A stretch of 64,000 bases of DNA from Kalaharituber pfeilii (Eukaryota > Ascomycota > Pezizomycetes > Pezizales > Pezizaceae), in the NCBI GenBank assembly GCA_015179045.1, contig WHUZ01000037.1, positions 372,001 through 436,000 on the forward strand, written 5' to 3'. Below, piece by piece: positions 1-12,111 of the stretch. The position numbers were made by a program, and so were the translations under genes. How positions within the stretch are numbered: position 1 is the stretch's first letter; every line of letters starts with the position of its first letter. The notes beneath the pieces were generated by a model. It was not told where the DNA came from. It saw nothing but the letters and a program-made list of their open reading frames with translations, and searched no databases.

Positions 1-1067
1 ATGTATCAGCCAATAACAACTCCTGACAACACTATCCCTATCCTCAAGAACTTGGTCAGGTTCCTGCCCCGTGATGGGGTTTATAACGTATGTGACGATA
101 TTCTTGGCTGTTCCTCGGATGAGCAGCTTCGCAATCTCGCTCATCACTTTTTAACTGCCCTTCTTGCTCCTTGTAAGTAGAGTCTTCCCGCTGACCAAAA
201 GCAGGGTGCTTAATTCGTATAGTCAAAACTCGGAAGAAAACCCCAAGCATTACACCCTCACCACAGTTTGGCGCTGAAGATGACACCGAGGAGATTGCCA
301 GTAAGCTTGCATACACAGCTTCTCGCAAAGACCAGGCCTGGTTGAAGGCAGCATGTTTGAAGAGAGATGGAAATAGATGTGTCGTTACAGGAGCCTACGA
401 TGCATTTGAGGCCGAGAAAATGGATTTCACGGATAAAGAGCTCAATACTATGAATCTACAATACACAAAACTGTGTCATATCATACCATTTTCACTTGGG
501 GCTTTCTTTAGGTCTGAGGTATACCTATATTCACTCCCGTATTGGTGAAAATCTGCATTTACTCGTTGCTAGCCAGGAATAGATCTGGGATGCTATATAT
601 AGGTGCTTTCCAAGTATTCGAGCGAGGATTGGTTTCTCACCCGAGAGAATCAATGAACCGTGCAACAGCATCACCATGACTGGCGCACTACACGAAGCAT
701 TTGACAGATTCAAATTCGCACTGGAACCAACCGTAAGTACACTGAGACATCTACCATGCATACTTCGGCTGACCCTGAAAAATGGAAGTCCAATGACCAT
801 GTATACCGCATCAAGACTTACAGAGGCTTTCCGACAGGAGAATTTCACAATTTCCCCGAAAACAGGATCGTAACACTCACAAATCACTGCCCAACATACA
901 GCCTTCCAGACCCAATTCTTCTTGGAGTGCATGCATCGATTGCACAAATATTGAATGCTAGTGGAATGGGGGAGTATTTGGAAAAAATTATGCATGACAG
1001 AGAGCTCTGTCGGTGTTTGGCGCCTGATGGCAGCACGGATGTGGAGTCGCTTTTTATGGTTTTTTAG
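1..1067 (+). CDS. HNH nuclease-domain protein of the fungal multicopy type
   Basis: Four exons join in one open frame: 1-172, 223-518, 583-732 and 789-1067 (298 codons plus stop). All three introns have GT..AG ends and phases that fit. The second exon holds the HNH signature: RDGNRCVVTG, then a CHIIPF block supplying the first His. The third and fourth exons match the conserved tail of the family (WDAIYRCFP, ITMTGALHEAF, LLGVHASIAQILNASGMGEY). Proteins of this type occur in many copies in filamentous fungi; HNH modules are metal-dependent nucleases, but the cellular role of these proteins is not established. The ATG at base 1 may be the true start, but it sits on the window edge, so the N-terminus may be incomplete. 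The 3' end is duplicated immediately downstream. The splice pattern is my prediction from phase matching. Confidence 0.75.
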
Positions 1068-1145
1068 CTGAAAGGGGGATGAATGATGTTATGGGGAGGG
1101 CACCTTGTGTGGGAACATGACAATTATTATACGTGAAAAAAATGG

Positions 1146-1410
1146 CGCCTGAACTCTCCCCGAAAACGGGCTTGTAGCCCCTCCTAGTCACTACCGAACA
1201 CAGTCTCCCAGACGCAATACTTCTTGGACTTCATGCATCGATTGCCCAAATACTGCATGTCAGTGGATGCGAGAGTACCTGGAAAAGAAATTGCGCGATA
1301 GAGAGCATTTTCGGTATTGGCGCCTGATGGCAGCACGGATATAGAATCATTTTTCATGCTTTTCTAAGGTGGAAGGGTGATGAATGATAACTATGTATGC
1401 TATGGGGTGT
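1146..1410 (+). pseudogene. Decayed tandem copy of the HNH gene 3' end
   Basis: The stretch repeats, with many substitutions and small indels, the last exon and first 3' flank of the upstream HNH gene (about 850-1104). Shared landmarks in the same order are CCCCGAAAAC, GACGCAATACTTCTTGGA, CATGCATCGATTGC, GGCGCCTGATGGCAGCACGG and the post-stop GATGAATGAT. The frame is broken (for example a TAG soon after the CCCCGAAAAC block), and no upstream HNH exons are present. It is a partial tandem duplication of about 260 bp, now non-coding. Confidence 0.8.
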
Positions 1411-2566
1411 CGGCTGATGACACATCTGTGTGAAGGAATGGTATGTGAGCACGTGCAATTCTCTGTCAGGTATGCTTTGACTGTAATCTGGGTCATACTA
1501 CTTGGATGCGAGAGGCTCATGTTTATAGATTTATTGTTACTTGTGAGAGAAAATACCATAAAGGCGGGGTACCCACGAACTGCAGTAGGTCGTTAGCGGG
1601 AAGTAGGGTTTGCGGAGATAGATAGATGGGTTAGAAAATATGTATAATACAGTATATGATTCCGTAATGTGATATATAGTTTGGTGTAGTGATATGGGGT
1701 ATATATATATATAATTTTTTTCCATGTAGCAAAAAAAGAGAAAAAAGAAACATAAAGCATTGTATACACGATACGTTGTCCCTGGTCACGAGACTTACCC
1801 CACCCCCACCCTCCACTTCCGTGCACTTCAACTATCTTCCTACCCTACTACACCCTGACCTGCCGCCCGCCCTCCAACCACCTCATCGTCCTCGTCCACA
1901 CCCACCTGTCAACCCTCCTCCTGCCTCCCATTTGGCATCGCCGCCATCTGGTGGACGTGGGAGCTACGAGCAGTGGGGGTGGCGGAGGCTGCAGGGGCGG
2001 TGTGCCGCTCAAAAAGTGTCTGGAGATATACCCAAATCCCAACTCGTCATCCATATAGGCTCCTACCCTGTCTCCAGGAATGAGTACAATGCTAATCCTT
2101 TCTGACTCTGCAATTACCCTCATTGGTTGCATAATACCCTTCACGATGCGTCGTCGGTGTAGCTTCAATGTGTATTGTATGCATGCTATGTATTCACGCG
2201 CGTGAATACGGTGTAAGTTTTTTTTTTCTTCAGGTCTATTTGTTTTGAGTATGTTCTATATTCGCTTTACAGACTCTTACGGATGTATATTACTCGGCGT
2301 CCCTGACGGGGAAGCTTACATAGGGAAGATACGGTGCCTAAATTGGACAGAGAGAGAGGGAATGGTAGAGTAGAGCACGTGATGAAATTATCGTAACATA
2401 GAAGAGCAAGATGAGTACTTACATTGGCAGTGTAATCCCAGCCTCCTACATACAGCTCCAGCCCCCAGCCCCATCCAGCATAGCCCCTGGTCCTGGCCCC
2501 AGCCCCGATCCCAGCCCATCCATGTACAACTTCAGCCTTAGCCTTAAGCTTACTTTGTTACATATA
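1411..2566. other. Intergenic, no supported gene
   Basis: There are short A/T-rich runs near 1700-1760 and a C-rich segment at about 1800-1950, plus an out-of-frame proline-rich stretch at 2450-2520. The open frames here are short and of low complexity, and I see no domain motif, splice pattern or repeat ends. Confidence 0.5.
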
Positions 2567-2965
2567 CAGTTTTACCTAGCTATACCGGGCCTCGTTAAAC
2601 CGGAAACCTTGCTATACCGGACACCCAGACCGGACAACAAAACAATAGACTTTTAAATTCAAATTACATAATCAGCTGAACCAGATGGAAGCCTCAACCA
2701 TGAAACTCCTGTTGTACCTTCTGTGTGCTATAGTGGGTATTATTGGAGTATTCTCAACATCATGTTCAAAGTTCTGTAATATCTTGGGAGATTGAGAAGG
2801 GGATACCCTGCTGGAATTACCAGTCTCCAGACATATTGGTATCTCTCAATTGGCTTACTAAGTCCTTTACCCACCCTGGCAGGCACCCCCTGCAAAAATT
2901 TGTTATACCGGACGCTAGGTTAAAGATGTTGGATTTCGGTCGTCCGGTATAGCAAGGTGTAACTG
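2567..2965. mobile_element. 399-bp TA-flanked MITE (Tc1/mariner-pogo type)
   Basis: The ends are inverted repeats of about 24 bp: the left end begins CAGTTTTACCTAGCTATACC and the right end, read on the other strand, begins CAGTTACACCTTGCTATACC. The element is flanked by TA on both sides (2565-2566 and 2966-2967). Further copies of the TATACCGGAC motif lie just inside both ends. No transposase is recognisable, so it is non-autonomous. A TA target duplication with CAGT ends points to the Tc1/mariner-pogo superfamily. Confidence 0.8.
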
Positions 2966-5371
2966 TACTTTTAAAAATTTACTGCGCACAAGTAACGTAG
3001 AGAACTTATATAGTTGCGGTGCCTATGCATAGCCGCACTTGCCGAATTCAGGGGAGGGAGGAAGAAGTGTTTCTGGAACGGTATGGTAAGGTTTGTCAAT
3101 TGCAAAAAGCTCGCCAGGGACAACCTTACTCAGGCCCAGGGACCGGAGATGGAAAGTGTATGACATTAAGTGGTGGGGCTCTTGAGTTTTTTCGCTTGCT
3201 TAATTATACTTCCGACGTTAGTCTGCAACCAGACTATTCCGACGTGCTAGTACCAAGTAGCATAACCCTTCTAATCACTAAGGTTATGATAGGCAGTTGG
3301 CAAAATTTGGGTACTTTACTTAAAATTAACGAGTACCCAGAACGGGACTCGGGTTCCTGGATTCGGAGTTCAAATTCGATTCGTTAACCAAAGTCACGTG
3401 TCCCATAATCTCAAAATAAAGTTCAGCTCAAAAGTTGGTTGTTTTCGTAAAGAGAGTTTTTTCTTTTAATTTTAATTTTAATTTTTAACGCGCATTACAT
3501 TATGATAGGTACATCGTCACTGTACTTTTTTCCCCTGAAAGGAAAGATAGCTTTTGTGTTTTTTTTTTTTTGTTTTTTTTGTGATACTTCCTACCGTAGG
3601 TAGTTCATGGGGCGGAAAAAAAAAAAAAAATAATGTAATGATTTTATATTAAGGGTAAAAACGAATGGAAAATTGGAAGGGGGGGAAGGTAAAACGTTTG
3701 TGGACTGAGAAAAAAAAGAATACCGTGCGGGATGGGGGGGGGGGGGTTTGTTTCATGTCCCACGGTAAGTAAGTACTTTTTTTTTTTTGTTGGTTCGCTG
3801 TATCGTATGCCGGGACGGGCCATGCTACGATTTTCGGCCAGTCGATCCCACGGTGGGTCTTGCGGGGGGTCCCTAAGTTGATTGGTACCGGTTGGTTGGT
3901 TGAAGGGGGGGGGTGGTCGTTGCTGGCTGGAGACTCTGTTGTCTGGTTGGCGTTGCTGCGGAGTCCTCTCCAAGGTACTGCAGTGCTTTGCTTCTGCTTT
4001 TTGCGTTGCGTTGCTTGGTAATGTTGGCAATGCACGTCGCGCTTCGACCAGTTGGGCACGCATTACAACTGGACCGTACCGCACTGAAAAAATTGCAATT
4101 GGCAACGCTGGCAAGAAGTTGGCAAAATGGAACATTGTGGTTGGCGAAGCGAGAGAGATAGAGCGGGGCGAAGCGAAGGCGCACGCAGACTGACAGGCAG
4201 TATCGTATCGTATCGTTCAACCTGAACTCCCAGCGAATTAAACGACACCAAAGCAGCTGACTCGGACAGCTGACTAGGGGGGGGGGCGGAGAGAACCAGC
4301 CCAGGGCTGTTGATTGAAACTACTGACTTACCTAGCTAGCCTATCTATCCTTACTCGTCTAGTCCTCTGAACCTTTTGAGTTGTTTTTCTTTTAGGTGTT
4401 ATTCAAGCTTCTGATCCTGTTCAGACTAAGGAAACGGGTCCCGACCGTACCGTTACCGTACCATACTTACCGTACCGAGCGAGCGAGACAGACCTTAACG
4501 AAGGAAAGAAACAACAACGAACCAACGGCGATAGACGGAAAATCAAGAAACGAAGCGACAAGAAAGCACGACCACGAAGGGCGCGGGGGACAAAAACGAG
4601 GCCGAAAATATATATTCGAGGCGGAGGTTGCTCTTTTTTGTTTGTCTGGGGGGGGTAGTTTTTGGCGAGGTCGTTCTGTCATCGAGCGTCAAACCGTAAC
4701 CCTTTGTTTGTTGTCGGTCCTGGTTATCTGCTGCTTTCCTTCTGGGGAAGAGTTTATTCTCTCCTAAAACTCTATTTTCCCTTCGAGCGGAGAAGCTTAA
4801 AAAAAAAAAAAAAAAAAAAAAAAGATATCGGAGGAAAGACAAATACACCGAAAGGAGAACAAGAGAATAGAGTTTTATTGAGGATAGGACGATACGAACA
4901 GAACAAAATCCAAAAAAAACAAAAACGAAACGGAAACGGAAACGGAAACACGAACAAAAAAAAAACGAACGATACGTCCTTCAGCCTGACAAAAAAGAGA
5001 GAGAGAGGAAAAAAAGGAAAGGGTCAAGAATCCTTTTTTTCTTTTTTTTTTTTCCTAATTTCCCTTTTTTCTATTTGTCATCACGGATTTGACGAAAACG
5101 AGAAACCCTTTCCTTTTTTTTTTTTTTTTTCCCATTGTTGCATATAACCTTTCGGTTTCTTGCGAGATCTCAAATTCGGGGATTTCGAGAAGGGTGAGAA
5201 AGGCTCTGGGTATATTGGACGCATTACACCTACTGGGGGAGCACGAAAGAGTAAAGGAGAGATAAGAGAGAGTGTGAGAGAGCGAGAGAGAGAGAGAGAG
5301 AGAGAGGAGGTGGGAAGAAATTTAGGGGTGAATAGATAAAAACACAAGAGAGAAAGAGGCCGGGGAGGAAG
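2966..5371. other. Intergenic region and presumed long leader of the next gene
   Basis: The region contains many homopolymer tracts (T runs near 3560 and 3780, G runs near 3740 and 3910, A runs at 3618 and a 26-base one at 4798-4823) and a GA-rich tract at about 5255-5310, just before the next start codon. Open frames here are short and overlap low-complexity DNA. The GA tract and T-rich runs are compatible with a promoter and 5' untranslated leader, but no individual site can be assigned. Confidence 0.4.
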
Positions 5372-8300
5372 ATGGGCTCGGAACTCGACCGGATACGACA
5401 GAACGCGAGGAATGCGGAGAACCAGCAACAACCACAGCAGCAGCAGCAGCAGCAACAACAGAGCAGCGGGTTAGCACCGACGGCGCCGAACGCCTCGTCG
5501 GCGTCGTCGTCGTGCCGGACGCCGGGAATGGCGGGGAAGAAGGCGTTGGTGACTTTCAGAATGTGAGTATGGAGGTCGGTTCCCGAGGAGGAGAGGGAGG
5601 AGTGACAGTTACTTGATATGCTTGCATAAATGGGACAAACAAACAATATGTACAATTGCAATTGTCATTTGCTGACGAAAAGCTCTTTGGGGTGGCTTCC
5701 CCCCCAACCTGCTCTTGTGATTAGTTGCCTACCCCACAACCACCGTCCCCAACCGCAAAAGATACAGCTCTACGGCTCATGGACGTCATACACGACCTCG
5801 ATACCAATGGAGCGAGACGTGCGCGCCGGCCACGGCATATGGAAAAGCGGGGGACCCAAGGGCGGGCTCGAGCAGGGCGCCGTCTACGGATACTACTATG
5901 TGTTTGACGGCAAGAACGTGTGGTACGACCCGGCGGCAGGAAGGACGGTTCGCGACGACAGGACCGGCAAGGTCGTCAACGTCATCGAGGTGCCGATCGA
6001 GATGCCCAGCGAGGAGGACCAGCGCGTCAGGGAGAAGGCTTCGGTGGGGAGGTTGGCGGCGGCGATGGAGCGGGAGGCGGGAAAAGGGAACGGGGGAGGG
6101 GACATCGGGGGCCGCGAGCGAAACTGTGAGACGGACGAGCAGCAGCAGACTGGGCCCTACGCACCGCGGCGGGCGAAGGCGGAGGCGCCGTCGTCGGCGG
6201 CGGCAGCAGCAGCAGCAGCAGCGGCTCGGGCCCTGCCCCCTCCCCCGCAGCATCACCACGGCAACCACCACCACCACCACCACCAGCACCAGCATCACCA
6301 CGCGCAGCAGGAGGGCGGGCAGTCCCCGGAGAGACACCGGGCGGGGCTGCGGCCCGACAGCTTCGCGCCGCCGCGGTCGCCGCGCGGGCCCCTGGAGGGC
6401 GAGAGCACGACCAGCCTCAGGCAGTACCTGGACGAGTCGGACTCCGCGCTGTCGATGCCGCCTGCGGAGCAGCAGCAGCCGCCGCCAAAGTTCGTGCTGC
6501 GGCGGCCCGCGAATGCGCAACTGCACAACGCGGCATCGCACGTGGTGCCCCGGCGCAAGCCCGTGCCGGCGTCCACAGCGGCTGCGCGGGACAGCGCGCC
6601 TCTGGCGTCGTCGCTGCCGCCTCTCGGCGCAAGGTCCGACAGCGGGGGGCTCCGCAAGCCGTACGCGCTGCTGGGGCGGCAGATCTCGATACCCTCGCTC
6701 ACGGACTCGCCGCCCAACAATCCGCCGCCGCATGATGCGGACCCGTCACATACGGACCACTTCTATTCACCGTATCCGCCGCCGTCGCAGCCGCCGCCGC
6801 CGCCGGCACCTCCACAGCACTTTGCGACCCAACATTCCACTCCATCTCCGATATTCCAGATGGATACCCGTCCCGGGAACGAGTCCCAATACACTCCCGC
6901 GCCGGTGTCCAAGAAAGAGTCTGGCAGTGGGCGCAGGCGGTGGTCATCCTTCCTCACCCAGGGCTCCCTGTCCAAATCCACGCCTATACCGGCCTTCAAT
7001 GCCGCCCCGGAGCCTGTCATGCCGTCGCCGAGGCGCCGGATCGGGAGGCTGTTTTCGTTGAATAGGCAGTCGGGACAAAGCGCGCAGCCGAGACCGGATA
7101 TGCATACGAGGTCGACAAGTATTTCAATGAATACGGCGTTTACGTCGACGGCATCTGTTGTCTCGAGGATGCAGGATACGCCAAGCCCGTTGGATATTCC
7201 GCCGCCGCCGGAGTTTTTGGTTGGGGAGAGCACCAGACGGATGAGGGAGCAGGAGCGGGAGCGGGAGAGGGAGAGGGAGAGGGAGAGGGAGAGGGAGAGG
7301 GAGATGGAGAGGGAGAGGGAACGGGAGAGGCAAAACGAGCGCGAGCGGGAGAGGGAACTTCAGCGCGCGCGGGAACGCGAAACACGAGAGCGCTCGCGCG
7401 GACGGGTCGACTTTGTGGATACCGCGGGCGCCGAACCGGCGTCGCCGCAGAAGCTAGCAAAAAAAAACTCGGATTTGGCGAATCTTGGTGGCGGGCTCTC
7501 GGCAGCCGGGGCGCCAGTCGGAACGGCACTGCAGCAGCCGCAGCAGCAGCAGCAGGTGAACGCGGCGGGGGGAGCAAGAGAGAGACTGTATCTAGAGGGT
7601 GGAAAAGAGACTCCTGGGCTGGGTCTTGGGGGCGGGCTAAGAGCCGGTGGGCACGAAGGGAGAGTCAGGGCTAGCTTGTTTGGCGATAGGGAGGCGCGGC
7701 TGGAGAGTCTGATGAGGAGGGCGGAAGAGGAGCAGAGGGCAGGTGCTGATGCTGGTGCGTATTCGTACCGGAGAAGGCTGCCGAGGTCGGTGAGTTTGGG
7801 GAGTGCGTTTGCGTTGGGCAGGAGCGGGTTGACTTTGCAGGGGGCAGCACAACAGCAGTTTGCGCAGCGGCGGCGCGTGGAGGAGGAGGGGACGTCCGTC
7901 CACGGAGGAGCGCAGGGAGGAGGTGGTTTCGTGATGGTGGGAATGGGCATGGAAGATAATGACGACGGGGCAAGCTCGCGCATGAGTATGTTTGGCAGGG
8001 GTGCTGAAGCCCCGCCGCCGCCGCCGCGGCAGCCGTTGATGAGAGACGATATAGCAATACCAGACCAGGTGGTTAGTACTCCGGGAGTGATCATCCGCCT
8101 CGATCCGGACGAGTTTAGGCCGCCGAAGGAGCCGCCGAATGGGCGAGGAGGGGCCCATGTGCATATGACAAAAGAGAATGACGGGATTGATGGTAATTTG
8201 GAGTGCGTGAATTTAGGACTTGACGACGAGATTTTCGCCACGAGAAAGTTTGGGAGGGACGAGGGCGGTATCCCCGGGGCTGTTGCGGGAAAGGCGGACG

Positions 8301-9625
8301 CGGGTAGGGAGGCATTGGGAGGAGGAGGAGGAGGAGGAGGAGAAGGAGGAGGAGGAGGAGGAAGAGGAGCAGGAGTGGGGGAGGTGGTACAGACGGGAAC
8401 GGAGTCCGGAACGACTGGAGCTTCAGGATCCGGGAGTAAGGATGCAGAGGCGGAGCAAGAGCTTTCTGATGACAGCAGCGACGGCAGCGACGACGACGGC
8501 GCAGAGGCACTGGAATCAGGACTTGGCCTGGGATCCGACTCACCTTTGACACCTCCTCCAATAATAAAGATAAATACGAATATCAACACGACGTTGTCGA
8601 CGATCGGGGATCTAAAAAGCTTCCTGATTGATACTCATATCAATACGTCTCCGATTACGATTGTTCCTAGGAGCCGGCACCGGAGCTGGAGCAGAGTGGC
8701 AAGTAGTGATGGGGAGGATGTTGATGGTGTTGACGGCGACGATGTGGGAAGATCGGGTGGGAGCGGGGGACGAGGGAGAGCAGGGCTGGTGGCGGCCGGC
8801 GGATCGGGAAACACGACAGAAGACTCCTCGACGTCGTATAGGTCATCGGTTAATAATAGCTACTCTGAGACGTCGGATGGGGGGTCCCAGAGCTCGCCAG
8901 CGTCTCCCGTCTCGCCGAATACAAGCCACTCGAGCTCGCCGAAGTCGACGCCGTCGGAGCGGAAGGTGAGAGTTGTGAAGAGGGGGGCGGGGCAGGGTCC
9001 TGGATTGACGGATTTGGATTTCGATTTAGTTTTGGGTTTGGGTGTGAGGATGGGAACGGGAATGGAGATGACAGGGATGATGGATGATAATCGTATTTGC
9101 GGCTGGGACTACGATGTGGCGCCGCGCAGCAGCATCACGAACATGAAACCGAGACGGAGCATAAGTAAGAGCTATGGGGATCTGCGGCAGCAGCAGCCAC
9201 AACCCCATCACCACTACCCGTCCCCCGAATCCTCGTCCCGCCGCGAACGCATGCGCCGCGTATCCCAGGGCCTCTCGAGCGTTGTGAAGGGTGGCAACCG
9301 CGACATAGGGCCGTACATGGGCGATGTGATTTTGCGGAACAAGATGGATTCCTCCGAGGGAGCGGCTGTGGCGCTGGCAGATGAGTACGAGAGCGGTGGT
9401 GGCGGTGGTGGGGGGTATAGGGTGGAATCGGGCGCACATATGCAGATGCATATGCATATGGCGGAGGCCGGGGAGGGCGATGGAGGGGTGTACTATTCGC
9501 CGGGGAGCGGGAGGGTGAGGTATTTGAAGAGCTTGAGGTGTCTGAGGGAGGAGGTGCAGGGGGAGATGGAGGGGAGGCAGGAGATGTGGGAGGAGTGGGG
9601 GTGGTTGGGGAGGGCAGTAGTGTGA
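5372..9625 (+). CDS. Large low-complexity protein, not recognised
   Basis: Two exons are proposed: 5372-5562 and 5725-9625, with intron GTGAGT..TTAG and matching phase, giving about 1,363 residues. The only globular-looking part is near the N-terminus (nt 5762-6010): an aromatic block with QLYGSWTSYTT and YGYYYVFDGKNVWYDP. The rest is disordered in appearance: poly-Gln (nt 5430-5460), poly-Ala and His-rich stretches (6195-6305), proline-rich segments, an Arg-Glu alternating helix-like run (7238-7400), poly-Gly (8318-8375) and Ser-rich segments. Recurring RRxSxS-like sites suggest phosphorylation, and the whole resembles a scaffold rather than an enzyme. I do not recognise the family. The frame is open for nearly 4 kb with strong codon structure, so it is very likely real. 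The last 60 codons and 3' flank reappear as a diverged copy at 17,900-18,700. Confidence 0.75.
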
Positions 9626-12111
9626 TGGGTGAATTGAGGTGGGGGTTGATGGTGTTTTGGTTCTTGTTCTTGCATCCTTTTGGTTGTGCCGTTTTTGAAG
9701 TTTGTTTTGTGCTGTTGCTTTTAAGGTGGAAGGTTGCATGCGTTGAATATGTCATAAACATACATTACCTATTTCTTTTCTCTTACTTTTATTTTTATGT
9801 CTATATAAATTTTTTTTTCTTTTTCTTTTCTTTTTTTTTTTCTCTTTCGGTTCCCAACACCTCTAAGTAACCATCAAATGTTGTTTTTTTCGTCTTGAAA
9901 TCTTTTCTTGGTTTTTCATTTTTGGGGATTTTGATTTTTTTGTTTTATTGTTTTTATTTTGGGATTTTTAAGGTTTCTTGTCTTGGTTGATCTTGGTCTC
10001 ATTTTTGTCTTTGGTCGGGGGGAGGGGGATCTTTTTTTTTGATTTTTTTTTTCCAGGGCCTCTATATAGTTACTTACTTTATGCAGTAAAAGGGGGGGGG
10101 GGGAATATACTTATTGGCTGGTCGATATGGTGCATATACGTACGGTTGTGTCTTTTATTTTTTTGGTGGCGGGTGTTCTTTGGACTCTATTTTATCTTTT
10201 TATATATTTTTGTTTATGGGATCGGCGGGGGCACTACGTTTTTTTGTTTTGTTTTTGCGGGTGTAGTCGCTTTATGCATTTTGTGTTTATGTGCGGTTTT
10301 GCGTTGCGTTGGTTGTATAGTGTTACCCTGATCTTGGTCATGGTCGGGTATCATTGACTTGATTTGAAGGGTCTGTTGCGGAGTTGGGGGCTTGAGGACT
10401 GGGTCGCGATTGGTTATTATGTATTGATATTTGTAGGTATATTTATATCTAATATATCGAGCTACTGAAGTTATATATAGATAAGGCATGGTCGAGACGA
10501 GACGATATGGGACTCGAAAAGGGGACTGGATTGCCAGTTTAAAAATGATACTAAGTAACTTGTGAATATTCATATATTCAGCTCCTACGTGCCTGTCAGT
10601 CCTGCTCATGCTATTGTATTTGATGCGAGATTACTTGCTTATATACTGTCTAATAGTGATTCCTTTAGTGTGTGGATAGGGTCAGATTGCTATAGCTGTC
10701 AATGTTCTGAACATATCTGACTACTTCATCACACATACACTTCAGACCCACTTATTTACTGTAATATTAAAAGATAAATAGAAAGTAAAAATCAGCAACA
10801 GGCTGCCGTGGTTCGACTGGAATTTAGCCATATGGAAGCAAGGGCATTAATATGCAAAGGACACTCATCTCATGCACATATTGCACTGTGTCTATAGATC
10901 TAATTTGTGAATTAATGGAACATGCAACTACTAGATGAGTTGAGATTCATCACATTGGTCAATGGTTAGGGTCTGTGCCACATTGGTAAATGGGGGTGAG
11001 ACATCCAGCAGTTCGGACCATTTGGCAAGATAGGTGAACACGTCGCCCCATTGCCCAACCGTATCCATTAAGGGTACTCAGACATGTACATACGTATTTC
11101 GGTTCGGATATTCCTGATTTCGTAAAATCGAAATTTTGGGAAAAAGTCTGAATAAAAGTGCGACCTTTACTCAAAAAAGAACGATTTCAGGGCGATCGTT
11201 AACGTACGTTATTCGAATTTTACCTGACGGCTGAAACAAATTCACAATTTGATACTAGACTTAAACGGTCTTGTTAACTGACATAATCTAGTATATTTCT
11301 ACCTCAAAACGACCGATCAGATATTCTACTCAATTATTTCGGTCCAATGTCCTGTACGGCAGCAAGACCTTAAGACCGAAAGCATAACCCTTATGTCAGA
11401 CTTTTACAGAAAATGCCAAGGCTACCTTGCGAGCGTTTATTTTAAACACTACATAAAATGCAAAGACCAAATGCTAAGAAACCTTACAACCATTATGTTA
11501 ACGAGTATACATATTAGACATGTTAGACATATTTTACTTGAATCTATCTGCACTCTTGTATAAAAAGTATGGGATTTGACTGACTGTAAGTACGTAGTCA
11601 TCATCTCCCTCAGAGTTACTATTACCAATCTGATATATGGCCTGCATGAGCTACCGCATTAGGAGCAGGCGCACCGGACATGAATGCCGGGCGCGGCAGT
11701 GTTGAAGTTGCAATACGAAATATCTATCTTCACAACAAAATCTATTGGTTCGAGTGTAGTGTTTTAGAACGGAATGCATATGGAACATTTTCAATCTACA
11801 GTGCATTTCACCCTTGTAGATCATGGGTTGCCTCGCAGGTTGGTTGTCTTGCAGGGTGGCTATGCAATCAGAGGAAGTCAACAGCGTGTAGCTATATCAC
11901 CATATAAGTAGGTCTTGTGCAAGTGATTGTTATTAATGATGGCATTTCCTCTCCCGGGAAGCGTAGGTGATACCGATATTTAAGGCTCTCAGGGTAAAGT
12001 TTCCAGCGGAGCATCACTGACCAGAGTTGTCCCTCAAATTGACCCCAATACCTTGGTCCAGAATCCAATTGAATAGCTTCCGAACAATACATACGGAGGT
12101 ATATTACATCA
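9626..12111. other. 3' flank of the preceding gene and gene-free DNA
   Basis: The first 700 bases are T-rich, with G-runs (10,015; 10,091), and form the part of the 3' flank that is partly duplicated at 18,080-18,700. The remainder is AT-rich with no open frame of coding quality. The 100-200 bases before 12,112 are the likely promoter of the NACHT gene, with no clear motif. Confidence 0.4.

Noticed and set aside
3644..4251. Overlapping open frames on both strands before the 5,372 gene
   Set aside because: They are short, low-complexity and driven by homopolymer runs; no start or splice evidence.
5786..8589. Long minus-strand open frames opposite the 5,372-9,625 gene (up to 409 codons)
   Set aside because: They mirror GC-rich and low-complexity codons of the plus-strand gene, are mostly Arg, Pro and Ser, and have no domain or splice context.
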